Source: Blastocystis hominis
Lineage: Eukaryota; Sar; Bigyra; Opalinata; Blastocystidae
DNA: 64,000 nt
NCBI RefSeq assembly: GCF_000151665.1
Contig: NW_013171823.1
Span: forward strand, 124,001 to 188,000
Direction of reading: 5' to 3'
Below the pieces are notes generated by a model, which saw only the letters and a list, made by a program, of their open reading frames with translations, searched no databases and had not been told where the DNA came from. A program made the translations under genes and the position numbers. This document shows, one piece after another, positions 35,001 through 45,422 of this stretch (position 1 is its first letter; each line of letters opens with the position of its first letter).

Positions 35001-37269
35001 ACAACAACAACAAAAGCAATCCCAACAACAAACCGACGCCGCGGAACTCGACGCGAAAAAGAAAGAAGAAGCCGACCGCAAGAAGAAGGAGCAGCGCCAG
35101 CAGCGCCTCCAGGCTCAGAAACTCCGCGCGGAGCGCCTGGAGGAAGAGCGGTTATCGCGGGAATTGACGCAGAAGCTGCTCGAAGAAGAGAAGCGGGAGC
35201 GCGTGGAGGAACGGCGTCTCCGCACCATGCAGAAGCGCGAAGAAGCCAAGCAGAGAGAACTCGAGCAGGCTTTGATTCAAACCACCGCGCGGAGTCGCGA
35301 CGCCAACGACGCCAAGGCGAAGATTGCCGCCAAAAATACCGCTAAAAATACCGCCATGACGGAAGTGGCGAAGAATCCCGCGGTGAAGAGTTCAGCGAAG
35401 AAGGGAGACAAGGAAACGCCCGGCGAAGCGGGAAAAACCGCGGGAAAGGGAGCGGCGAAGGAAACGCCGACGACTCCGTCGAAGAAAAATGGCGGGAAAG
35501 AAGCCGGGAAGGCGGGAAAAGAGCAGGCGAAGACGCCCGCCAAAATGGCCAAAGAAACGCCCGCGAAATCGCCGTCGAAACCCGCCAAAGAACAAACGAA
35601 AACTCCCGCGAAAACCTCACAGAAAGAAACGCCCGCCAAAACGCCCGCCAAACCATCGTCCAAAGAAACGCCCTCCAAATTATCTTCCAGAGAAACTTCA
35701 AAATCTCCTTCCAAATTACCTTCTAAAGAAACGCCCTCCAAAACTCCCGCCAAAGAAACTCCTTCCAAACCATCGTCCAAAGAAACTCCCTCCAAAACTC
35801 CTTCCAAAGAAACTCCTTCCAAAGAAACTCCTTCCAAAGCCCTCCTTTCTCCCTCTTCTTCTTCTTCTTCCTCCTCCTCGCTTTCTCCGGAGTTCCGCGC
35901 CTGGCTGCTCGCCCGGAACCTGGAGGCCAAGTCCGCCGCGCTCTCCGCCTCCGACCGCCACCGCTACGCGCGCGCCTCCAAATTCGACGCTCTCGCCGAC
36001 TCCGCGCCTCCCGCCAAAGCGTCCTCCAAAACCCTCGCGATTGTAGCCACTCGTTCCCTCCTTCTCACCTCCACAGAACCGATTTTTTAAACAGATCGCA
36101 TCCAAAAAAATGACTTTTCCTCATCTCTCGCAAATCGCCGTCGCCCACCAATCCTTTTTCTTCTACGACACCATGGCGCTCACGCTCACGCACCCGACCT
36201 TGCTTCGCCTTGCCGCCCTTTTGGGTCTTCTGCTCCAGCAGCTCAAACAGCTCAAGCAACCCCAGGGATCGTGGAAACCCGAAATGGAGGAACTCCGAGA
36301 GGCCGTCGCCTCGGGAGAAATCGCGGGAATCGAGCAGTTTTGGCAGAGATGGCGGGAATGCGATCCTGAAGAAGAAACCGCCAAAACGCTTCTGAACGAA
36401 CTTGAAAAATCGTAGGGATTTTTGGAATGTTCGAAATAGAACCGTTTTCGAAGCGCCGAAGCAAAGTCGCGTGAAACTCGAAATCGTGGGGATTTTTGGA
36501 ATTCCTAAAATCCAGGAGGTTTTTGCACAGAGCGAAAAGAAACTGTCTCTGGTGCCGCAAGTCTGCATGGTCTGCCGCAAAATCGCGCATTCCCCCGCGA
36601 TTCACACGGTACTCTGCATCGCCTGATTTTCATGCAGCTTCCTTACGTCCCGTTCGTCTGCAACTACTGCCTGGACCACCGCGGCGAGATTTTAATCGGC
36701 ACCTTTGTGGAGCTTTTTGATGTACCTGTCCCAATTGTGGTTCGAATTAGGGTCAAAAATGGGCGACGTACCGAATTGTGGGCTGGAATGCCGAGAAACA
36801 AGAGCATTTACTGCTGGATCGGGACGGGTTCGCGCTCTCGCTGGCCATCGGGGATTTCTATCACTTCTATCGGACCTACGCGGACGTTTTGCTCGAGGTA
36901 GAATCGCGGTTTTTTTGTGTTTTTAGGCGTCGACGCGGTCGCTGGACTATGTGGCGAGTGTGAAGTATTACACGTTGTTGATGCTCGCAAAGGAGGAAGG
37001 AGAAGAGATCATTGATGGAGTTGTGCCGGAATCGTACTTCGCGGAGGAGAATGAACATTGTCCGGTAATGATGAGGATGATGCGTGATGAAAAGATGTGC
37101 AAGAAAGTGGCTACGGATCGCTCGCTGTTCTGTGATAATTGTAACCGCTGCTTCCATATGCGATGTTTGAAGATGAAGAAAGAACCGAAAGTGGGTTGCG
37201 GACGGAAAGAATGAGCGATAGGGACATTGGTACTGCGAGAAGTGCTGCAAGCTATGTGAAAAGAATTGA
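29035..37269 (+). CDS. Giant chromatin-type protein with three PHD-knuckle-PHD modules
   Basis: Start MSVSTADLNSENKKE. A 30-nt intron creates the first C-x-x-C (RC|DICGGVDEKED), leading to FVCDSCRIAVHKYCYGIKG and WRCAAC. Three PHD plus extended-PHD modules can be traced: (1) 29.1-30.0 kb, with CVICNTVRLL and HLCSLCNHEINGCFVRCE; (2) 31.5-32.5 kb, with CLACGNYSEDRDEEAF, LHCYFCPNLYGYLYQC and MLCSICRVPLGLTLRC; (3) 32.7-33.9 kb, with CSVCGFGSLAP, CCYICGRSDGYLTM and STCCVCHLRKGRVVC. Then follow a coiled coil, acidic and polyglutamine runs, KETPSK repeats (35.4-35.9 kb) and a last PHD, FCDNCNRCFHMRCLKMKK. It ends CKLCEKN then TGA. This module reads histone H3 in BRPF, JADE and AF10. No end octamer interrupts the span, so I treat it as one gene of roughly 2,500 residues. 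Confidence 0.8.
33515..33600 (+). repeat. (AATACG/AATACA)n encoding Asn-Thr repeats
   Basis: A tandem hexamer tract within the giant PHD gene, in frame, giving alternating Asn and Thr. Confidence 0.85.
34555..35012 (+). repeat. Acidic (GAA/GAT)n and polyglutamine (CAA)n tracts
   Basis: An Asp/Glu run at about 34,555-34,665 and CAA runs at about 34,814-34,836 and 34,972-35,012, all in frame in the giant PHD gene. Confidence 0.85.
35540..35845 (+). repeat. KETPSK-type coding minisatellite
   Basis: Degenerate 18-36-bp units encode repeated Lys-Glu-Thr-Pro-Ser/Ala-Lys, giving a basic Pro-rich linker in the giant PHD protein. Lys-Thr-Pro-x-Lys motifs recall histone H1-like tails. Confidence 0.85.
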
Positions 37270-37313
37270 TTATAGTTGTGTTAATAAAGCCGATATTTGC
37301 ATCATTGAGATGC

Positions 37314-37321
37314 TGTTTGTT
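37314..37321 (+). terminator. TGTTTGTT end signal of the giant PHD gene
   Basis: A perfect octamer 44 nt past the TGA, and the first perfect plus-strand octamer I found after 29,035. Confidence 0.75.
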
Positions 37322-37496
37322 CGATTCGCAAGCTACGAGGGAAAATGGACGTGTGCTTTGTACATGCATTAATAGGTGGTGGAGTGGGTTTGTCTCATCA
37401 CGACTAAATGACTGAGCCATAGATCCATGGAAATAGACCATCTTTCACAGATTGGATAATTCTTATTTTTTGAAAGAATTAGGGTATGGGGATATA

Positions 37497-39686
37497 ATGA
37501 GAAATGATACCCTCTTTGATGACGCAATTGGAATTGTTTGGTCATATTTTTAGTTCATGGTTGATAGTCCTATTCAAAAACCTTTACTGGATAACGATAA
37601 GAACAAGTCTGGGACACAGAGAGAACACTTTTCCTTGGGTCCACTTCTGTCAGGTAGGAAACAATGTGATTTTTCTTAACGTAAAGGGTTGTTTATCATT
37701 AGTTCAATCATCGGGTGCGCTATTGCCCTTCATAAAGTGGCTCAACGTAATCGTACTGTTTTCTTCACAGTATCTCACCCTAGATATCAATAACATCTGG
37801 AGCTTTATTTTCACTCCCCTCTCGGACAAGACGAATGCGAGAACAAGAGGAGTTATGTGGAGGATCCTTATGATCTATTCGTTTTTCATTCTTAGCGGTA
37901 TTCTTGGAATACTCAACGCTTTTCCGAGAATTAGAAAGGTGTTAGACAGAAAGCCCCGATTTGGAAGAGTTCAATCGTTTCCATTGTAGTCTGTGTATTT
38001 ATCACGTAGCAATCGGTCTCTCCTTATTTCGACTCTGCTTGTTCTCTTAAACATATCTTGGGTCCTCTGTCTCTGCTTGCTCGACCTCTCCTCCACTCCT
38101 TTTAAAGAGAAAACGGTTAATTATCTCTATAAGATATCTTCCTATTGGTTGAACCTCCTATGGACATTGGCAGTAGCATCTCTCCGTCTTCTCAACCCAT
38201 AGCTTGTTCTTTGTATGCGTAACACCATCTGGCAGCAGATTTTCAACGCTCCCTACGTTTTCTCTCTTTCACTTCATTCCATGTAGTCCACGGTTATCAC
38301 CACGCATAAACACATCGGAGTGCTCACCTTCATCGTAACCATTCTTCACATCATTCTTGCGTTTGCAAAATGGCATGCGTCCCATTCTGCCAATTATTGG
38401 ATCTATCTTTGGAACAAAATTTGGAATTATTCTCCAATCCCTGTATGTCATGATGATCAAGGATCACTGTACAGATTAGTTGGAAACATCCTAACTTTTT
38501 GTGGGCGACCGATCTCCTGTTAAAGACTCTTCCATGTTCTTTGTTAATGATCGTTGCGTCCATCCCCGCCATCCGAAGAGCATCTTGGGAATTGTTCTTC
38601 TACCTGCATCAGATCGTGATTTTGTGTTTGCTGGTGCTGTTCATCTACCACAGCAGCAATTTTGTGTACTACGCGACCATTCCGTTTGTGCTGTATGCAG
38701 CGGACAAGCTCCTTCGCTGGTTTTCGATCTATTCCAAGCGTTGTTTCATTCGGCGCATTGAGCGCTTCGACGATTTGCTCCGCGTCGAGGTCGAGGTCCA
38801 ACATCGTTTCCGACGCTCCTCTAACGCCTCCGACGCCTCCGATTTGGTCGGATCGGTCGTCTATCTTCGCGTGCCGCGCGCGAAATGGTTCGAATACCAC
38901 CCGATCTCATTAGCCTTCAATGAGGGCAGCCGTCTCTTCTTCTACATCAAAGTCGTCGGAAATTCGCGCAGCTGGTCGCGTCGCCTCGCCGCCCTCGCCG
39001 GACAGACCGATCTGCGCGCCTATATCGAAGGTCCCTACACGATGACGCGGCGAAGCAGAAGCCCCGCCAATTCTGCCGCCAATTCTGCCGCCATTTTGAA
39101 CAAGGAATACGGCCAGAACGTTCTCATCGTCGCTGGTGGCGCGGGCTTCGCGGGCGTTTCGGCGCAGCTCCGCGATTATCTTCAGCTGGTGCGTGATCTC
39201 CCCGCGGGACTGGATCCAAAACCGCGGTTACTGCTGGTGTTGGTGGTTCCGCATCATCGCCATCTGCAATGCATGGCGAGGCTGCTGGTGGAGGCGGAGC
39301 GCGTGGCGGGCGTCCGCGTGGAATTATTCGTGACGTACAGCGGCGACGCAGAGCGGAGAGCGGCCGCGTCGCGCGAAGCCCACGGCGAGCGATGCGATCT
39401 CCGCGAGAACGACGTGGAAATCATCGTCAGTGGAAATAGTGGAAATGGTGGAAATGGTGGAAATGGTGGAAATGGTGGAATGGATGTGGAGAGCAAGCGG
39501 AGGGAGTTGGAGTTCACGGTGGGGCGGCCGGATTTCGCGGCGCTGCTGAAGGAAGTGGGGAGCGAGCGGGTGGAAGTGTTGTACTGCGGACCGAAGGCGC
39601 TGGGAGCGACGCTGTTCGAGGCGCTGGCGGGTCGGAAGAGCCCGTTCGCGTTCCATGCGGAAGTGTTCGATATGTGGGTTGTTTGA
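37497..39686 (+). CDS. Ferric reductase / NADPH oxidase-like membrane oxidoreductase
   Basis: The family moves electrons from NADPH through FAD and two hemes across a membrane, to ferric iron or oxygen. The N-terminal half is a multi-span membrane domain. Two His-x13-His pairs fit bis-heme ligation: H-KHIGVLTFIVTIL-H and H-QIVILCLLVLFIY-H. Next come FAD-type YHPISLAFNEG, then AYIEGPYTM, the nucleotide-binding VAGGAGFAGVSAQL and the C-terminal CGPKALGATLFEAL. It ends FHAEVFDMWVV then TGA. The start is ambiguous between ATG at 37497 and 37504. Short introns fall only in the AT-rich 5' half. Whether it reduces iron or makes superoxide cannot be told. Its 3' end interlocks with protease B. Confidence 0.87.
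39435..39480 (+). repeat. (GGAAATGGT)n in the reductase gene
   Basis: Tandem 9-bp units encode Gly-Asn-Gly repeats in the loop before the C-terminal NADPH-binding part. Confidence 0.8.
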
Positions 39687-39689
39687 TGG

Positions 39690-39697
39690 AACAAACA
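39690..39697 (-). terminator. TGTTTGTT end signal of protease B (stop made by polyadenylation)
   Basis: A perfect octamer on the minus strand 3 bp beyond the stop of the convergent reductase gene. The protease B frame has no stop codon before it. Confidence 0.75.
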
Positions 39698-42600
39698 AGA
39701 GACAAGGGACTGAAGGGAGTGTCGTTCGGATTCTTCTCCATGGAGGATTGCGGACCCAGCTCCGAAGCTTCGCCCTCCTTGCTTGCGTTGCCTTCACTGT
39801 TTTCAGGGTCGTTGATGGTCACTTGAATCAACAAATCGCTTCGATTCGCCTCGGTTTCCTTCGTTTCGCTGCCATCGTCCATACAAACCACCGGGATGCC
39901 GCACGGAATTCCGCCGGAGATTTCCGTCCCGACCGCTTCCTTCTCTGCCTTGCTTTCCTCATCGCTCTCCACTTTCATGTACGGCCACGAATCCACGTCT
40001 GCCGGTTCCTCCACCCACTTCTTTCTCTCATCTTCATCCTTTTCTCCCTTTTCTTCTTTTTCTTCTTCTTCTTTTTCTTCTTCTCTCTCTCTCCACTTCC
40101 GTCGTTCCTCCTCTTCCTTCACCCACTTCTGTCTCTCCTCCTCCCATTTCCTTCTTCGCTCCTCCTCCTCCTTCTTCCTCGCCTCCTCCTCCTCCTTCGC
40201 CTTCTTCTCGATCTCTCTGCACAGCGCATCGCTTCGCAGCGCCGATCTCCGTCTCTGATAGAACAGCACGTACGCCGTGCTCCGCACCAGCTGCGTCTCC
40301 TCGATGTCTCCCACCGAGCTGTCGTTATACTCCTTCCACCGCGGCTCTCCCTCGTTCTCGTCCTTCGCGTAGCAGTAATAATGCCCTCCGCTCGACGTTC
40401 CCGAGTGATTGCAGATCGAAACCAGGTCGTACACGCAGTCTTCGCTCTGCTCGCGCGAGGCCTCGTGCAGCCACGGCTTCATTTCCAGCCCCGTCAGCGG
40501 GAAGCCGATCGTCGTGTTGATCTTCCGACGCGCTCCGTAGCTCGAGTAGCTCGAATAGTACGAGTACGAAACGGCCGATTGGTCGTATTCGAAGCGTTCC
40601 AGCTGGAGAATCAGAACGTCGGGCAGCCGGTCGATGAGCGTTCGGTTCTCCGCGCACACTTCGCTCTGGCAGCGCGGACAGAACCATTTGTTCTCGTTAT
40701 CGAGATTTCCGCGCGTGCTGAAGCGATTCAAGCAGGCGGTGAGCGAGTTCTCGGGATTCAACGCCGCTTTCTCCTTCTCGAAATCGTGCAGTTTGGCGGA
40801 CGAAAGCGGAGAGAAGAGTCGCGACCAGAACGGATCGTGATTCAAAACGTCGGGATGGCCGTATGAATAATCGTAATAATGAGAGGAAGTGACTTTCTGC
40901 TTCATCTTCTCCGACTCGATGCATTTCACCACCAATCCGATCGTGGTGACCGAAGACGCGTACGTTCGCAGGAGGCTTCGCACCTTCGCGTTGCGGTCGT
41001 TGCACAGAAAAAACTTTTTGGGCTCGATCGACGAGCGCGAAGAGTACAGATGATACAATGGCAAAAAAGGAGCCCATTTCGCCCACTCCAAATCGGCTTC
41101 GTCCGCCTCGAAGTGGGAGGGTTCGATCGAATTCGATGGGGTTGGCGGGCTCGACAAGATTTGCTGGTTCGTCTGGTAGCCATCCAAATCCATTGGATGC
41201 ATGTCCGATTCCGAGTAGACCGACTCATCGCTCGAGAACGTGTTGCTTTCGAACTCGTCGTTCCCGTTCCTCGGCGTTGGGACCGGAACGATCACGCCTT
41301 CCGAGGGAATCTCCAACTTCTGGCCCGCGGTTCGCTCCTCGATGGCTCGCAACGGCACCGATCTCACCTTCGAAATGACTCGAAGCCGGCCTTCTTGCAC
41401 CGGTTTCTCCTCCACTTCCATCGAATTCGCAGCGATCTTCGGGTCTTTCGCGGGGGACTGCGCAGTCTCGCGCGACTGGCTCTTCTCCGCTTTCACGCCT
41501 TTCGGCGACGTTTCCTGGCTCGCTACGCCAGAAATCGCCTCGTTTTTGGGAACTTCGGAGGCCTGATCGGCATTCAAGGAGCCGCCTGGCAAGCCAAACT
41601 GCGAATTCGATTTTGTTGATGAAGATGAAGATGAAGATGAAGATGAAGAGGATGAAAGGATTTTGGACATATAGTCGGAAGGCTTCACGAGTTCTTTTCG
41701 CAGCGACTCCGCGCTTTTCGTCTTGGCATTGGTGAAGCCTCCTTCTTTTTCGTTGAAATACACGCGCTCGTCCAACGAACTATCGCTCTCCGAGACCGGA
41801 TCGGGCTCTCCGCTCCACGCAGAACCCGCTCCCGCTCCAGCGTGCTGCGGAACACTCGTCGTCCGATCGCTGCGCGGCTTCACGACGCCATAACCCCCCG
41901 AGGAAGGCTTCACAGCGCTGTAACTTCCCGAGGAAGGCTTCGGCCGCACGTTCTTCGAAGCTCCCAAAGCAGAGACGGAGGAAGAAACCGAGGGCAAAGA
42001 ACTTTCGGAAGGATGCGTGAAGGAAGACCCGAACCGCAAATTGCTCGGATTGCTTCCACTGTTTCCCCAATTAGAATTGGTTCCGCCATTACTCCTGCTC
42101 GCCTTGGTTCCACCGTTTCTCCAATAGGATCCACTGTCGTCCTCGTCTTCGTCCCAATCCAGCTCTTTGTTATTCCGATAGTTCGACGAGGATCCATAGC
42201 CATTATAGAAAGTCGAGCTGTACGAGTTCGTCTGCCTTTCCTTCTTCGCGTAATCCTCCACCTCCGCGCGGATCCGCGCGATCTGCCCGAACCACGCCTT
42301 GCACTCCTTCTGAATCGCCTCTACGGGGAGCTGCAGACTCGCCACGGCTTCATTGAGACGCTCTCCGAGCTCCCAACACGTCGCTTCGGAGTCCAAAAAC
42401 AGCACAAACGGGGTCGCCATTATCGGCTCCATCGACTCATAATTCCCGATACACGTGACTCGGACCGCAGACGGAGCCACCAGGAAGAGAAGGTCCGATG
42501 TGCCCTTCGGACGCGGCAGCTACACATAACGAGCTTGTTATGGCATAACGAGATAGGCGAGAAAGCGAACGCCGTACGACAAATTCGGACTAATGCTCTC

Positions 42601-43584
42601 CGATTCTTCGAGCACTGTAAACGTATCCGAACGGTAGGTCACGAGCACGACTTGGCTCGGCAGAACGTCGCAGGCCTTGGCCACTTCGTTGATGAGAAAC
42701 GAGCATTTTTCGCTCTTTTTGCAGGTGGTGAAGACGTGATCGGGTATTGGATGCGACGAAGAGAACCCGGAGAGCGTCCCCGGCATCAGGTTGATGTACA
42801 CGGTGGTCATTTCCGGGGGGAGAGGAAGCGTGAGGAAGCTGAACGGCTCATAACGAACACGTTGCTGATGATGATTCGAAGGGGTCAGAGACTACCTCAC
42901 CACACTCTGTACAGCGCACGAATGTCACGGTCTGGCCGTAGAACCAGTCGATTATGGGACTCTGGTTCCGTTGGAGGTGGAAACTCCACATCTCACTGGA
43001 TTGCTCCGGACTGAACGAAGTGTACACCGGGTACTCGATGTATGGCTTCTTTGTGATCTTGTTCATATCTTCGTGGAGCAAATCGAGGAACATGATCTGA
43101 AGATGAAAATGTGGCACAAAAAAATACAAAGAATTCTTGGCTGTCGTGCTGGTCGTATCCTTGAAATTGTGAAGCATATATTTCAACAACGGACTTCAAG
43201 TCTGCAGGAGAGGTGTACGGGCTGGTCCCCATCCAGAGCCTTTTCAATAAATCCACGTAAACATTCATAACACGTCCACCACTACCACTGGTATTGTCCT
43301 TGTTGATCTGAGCGGTAAACTGAGATTTTAACACTTACGAATTTCTTGTATTCACCGCTCAATAGTAACTGAGTAATTTGCAGGCAATGAGATAAGCACT
43401 ACACATCAATTCTCCAGTACGAAGCAACCTGAAGTGCTGTGTTCATGTAGCAGGTGTTTCCGATATTTGACAATCCCGTTCTTCCAAAACGAGGTGTTAA
43501 AGAATAGCTCGAAGAATAGTAGCTTGGGCTATACTTGTCGGCACTGGTATTATTACCGTAGCGCGAATACCAGTCAGGTTGCAT
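39698..43584 (-). CDS. Ubiquitin-specific protease B (USP/UCH family)
   Basis: Start MQPDWYSRYGNNTSADK at 43584, then the Cys box TGLSNIGNTCYMNTALQ, CLSHCLQITQLLLSGEYKKF, a 31-nt intron, INKDNTSGSGGRVMNVYVD and YDQHDSQEF. Further on are FCPRCQSEVCAENRTL, VLILQLERFEYDQ and the His box GTSSGGHYYCYAKDENEGEP with EYNDSSVGD. A 400-residue Ser-rich insert lies between the boxes (about 40,850-42,250), and a Lys/Glu-rich coiled tail follows. The reading frame (...SMEKNPNDTPFSPL) reaches the end octamer without a stop codon and otherwise runs on antisense through the reductase gene. The stop is therefore probably completed by the poly(A) tail. It is a paralogue of protease A. Confidence 0.93.
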
Positions 43585-43596
43585 CAGAATCAAAGA

Positions 43597-44018
43597 ATGT
43601 CAAAGAAAATATATACCTCAGACAGTCAGTTTGAGCTACAGCCCAAAAGTATTCAGCGCTATTCTTCCCGCTTCTTCCAAATTCATAGCGATATGGTGGG
43701 GTTAATCTCAGAATTGCAAATGCAGACGTTTGGATGGGACTGGAGATCGATAGATATTCTAAACAATCAGAGTTTTCAAAAGAAAAAAGCGATTTTCGGA
43801 GTTTTCGGTACACTTTATTGATTTCTTTCATATTATCAAGGTAAGATCTATTGCAGATTGATTACTAGGCTTATTACCTATTGCTCTGTGGAGGTTACGT
43901 TTTGATATTCCCAGTGTTTGAAGCACTTGACGAATACGCTTTCTTCTGGCATACTAGTGATTCACACAGACTTGAATTTGTAATTGAAAGCGTTCTGCTT
44001 GCTATTTTAGGTGCTTAA
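43597..44018 (+). CDS. Unknown small membrane protein
   Basis: Not recognised. Starts MSKKIYTSDSQFELQPKSIQ. A 30-nt intron joins FFQIHSDM to TFGWDWRSIDILNNQSF. The last exon reads YYLLLCGGYVLIFPVFEALD, then YAFFWHTSDSHRLEF and a hydrophobic end VIESVLLAILGA with TAA. The splice between KKKAIFG and the last exon is not settled (a 69-nt intron, or two short ones). The ATG is only 12 bp from the divergent start of protease B, so the two genes share a minimal promoter. Confidence 0.5.
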
Positions 44019-44042
44019 TTGTTAATTGCAAACCCCTCCAAT

Positions 44043-45068
44043 ATGGAACCATCCAATTTAAGCCTTGAAACCCCTCGTGCAACCATTCCTGATTTATATG
44101 TTGGATTTTCTCCCTCCTTTTCAACCCATTTCCTGACATCCTCCAATATCGCTCTTCCTTATTCTCAAGATAGTTCCCCTTTCTCTCCCACACTCCAATA
44201 CCGTCCCAGTCTCTTCGACTATTACGGCACTCGTTTTAATCTGAGTTCTCCTGCTTCTCCAACCTCTCCTTTATTTTCCAGCGTATTTCATAAAGTCAAG
44301 AAGGGCCGGCACCGTCTCACCGTGGAAGAATTCAACGCCCGTTTTGCCGGGAAGCCCATTAGCCACACACGTCTCACAAAAAACGTTTCCAAACTCAAAA
44401 AAACGCTTCACTACTTCGGAACGATCGGCCGTCCCATCGCAGCGGCGCCACGCGCCTCCAGCCTCCCCTGCACGCCCATCCGCAACGTGGATTCGCTCTC
44501 CTCCTCCGACGCTTCTCTCGACCGTTTCATCGCGACTCCGATGCGACTGCAGTACCGACTGAAGCAAATGTGCAAAAAGCGTCCCATTCTGATTCAATCG
44601 CCTCTTCGGCAGAGCATTCGCGCGACGAGACGCGATCGACTTCGCTGTAGAATAGAAAACAAACGATGACGCTAAGCGTTTAACGAAAACGGAACGGTTT
44701 CCGTGCCGTTGCTGCCGACTGCGAGCGGATCGCTGTCGTTTTCGATGAGAAAAGAAGACGAGAACGACGAAGGAAAGGGAGGAGAAGGAAAAGGAGAGAA
44801 GGAGGAGAGAGAAAACGAGCAGAAGAGAAAGGAGCGGATCGAAGAGCGGAGGGAGGAAGCGTTGGAATTGGTGGGAAGCGTGCGAGATGTGAAGTTGACG
44901 GGGTCGGAGGAAGTGATGCTGGATTTGAACGAGATTACGATCTTGATGAAGGAAGTTCCGCGCGAGCAATTGCAGAATGTGGGGTTTGGGATGGGGAGTG
45001 AGGGATAGACGAAGAAGAAGCTGGCAGAGAAGACGCAGCAGTCGGAGTCTGAACATTTTACTTTGTGA
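44043..45068 (+). CDS. Unknown protein with charged C-terminal region
   Basis: Not recognised. Starts MEPSNLSLETPRATIPDLYV. The N-terminal 100 residues are rich in Ser, Pro and Phe (many S/T-P sites). A basic stretch follows (KVKKGRHRLTVEEFNARF, KLKKTLHYFG, MCKKRPILIQSP). A 30-nt intron joins RDRLR to SFNENGTVSVPLLP. The next region is a Lys/Glu coiled coil (KEERENEQKRKERIEERREE) and then SVRDVKLTGSEEVMLDLNEI. A second 30-nt intron leads to TKKKLAEKTQQSESEHFTL and TGA. It is probably a phospho-regulated nuclear or cytoskeletal protein; that is only a guess from composition. Confidence 0.62.
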
Positions 45069-45095
45069 TTTGAATTCTTTTTACTTTATATGGAG

Positions 45096-45103
45096 TGTTT
45101 GTT
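45096..45103 (+). terminator. TGTTTGTT end signal of the 44,043 gene
   Basis: A perfect octamer 27 nt past the TGA. Confidence 0.75.
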
Positions 45104-45236
45104 GGATGAAAAGGGCTTTAGGAGGTTGGGAGATGAATGGAATAATAATGGGGATTAGGGTAGGGAGTCGATAGCTAGCTAGATAGATAGATAGAGAAGT
45201 ATGAAAAAGGTGATGAGTTTGGATTGTTTGGTCACT

Positions 45237-45376
45237 CACTTGATCAATTCATTGATTCAATCATTGATTCATTCAATTCATTGATTCATTCAATCGATGA
45301 TTCAATCATTGATTCATTCAATTCATTCATTCAATAGATAATTCATTCATTCAATTCATTCAATTCATTCGTTCAT
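45237..45376. repeat. Degenerate ATTCA/ATTGATTCA minisatellite
   Basis: About 140 bp of interleaved ATTCA, ATTGATTCA and CATTCAATT units between two convergent genes, preceded by (GATA)n at about 45,177-45,193. No gene lies between 45,104 and 45,405. Confidence 0.85.
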
Positions 45377-45405
45377 GATTTGTCCAACAAACATCCATTG
45401 GATTC

Positions 45406-45413
45406 AACAAACA
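45406..45413 (-). terminator. TGTTTGTT end signal of the WD40 gene
   Basis: A perfect octamer on the minus strand 9 nt past the TAG. Confidence 0.75.
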
Positions 45414-45422
45414 ATCCATTCT

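Noticed and set aside
33515-35845. Regular repeats that might suggest a CRISPR-like or satellite array
   Set aside because: They are in-frame coding microsatellites of a eukaryotic protein, without spacers of constant length.
43310-43350. A 19-nt intron in ubiquitin protease B
   Set aside because: Using the next AG gives a 31-nt intron and the family sequence GEYKKF-INKDN, which fits both length rule and homology better.
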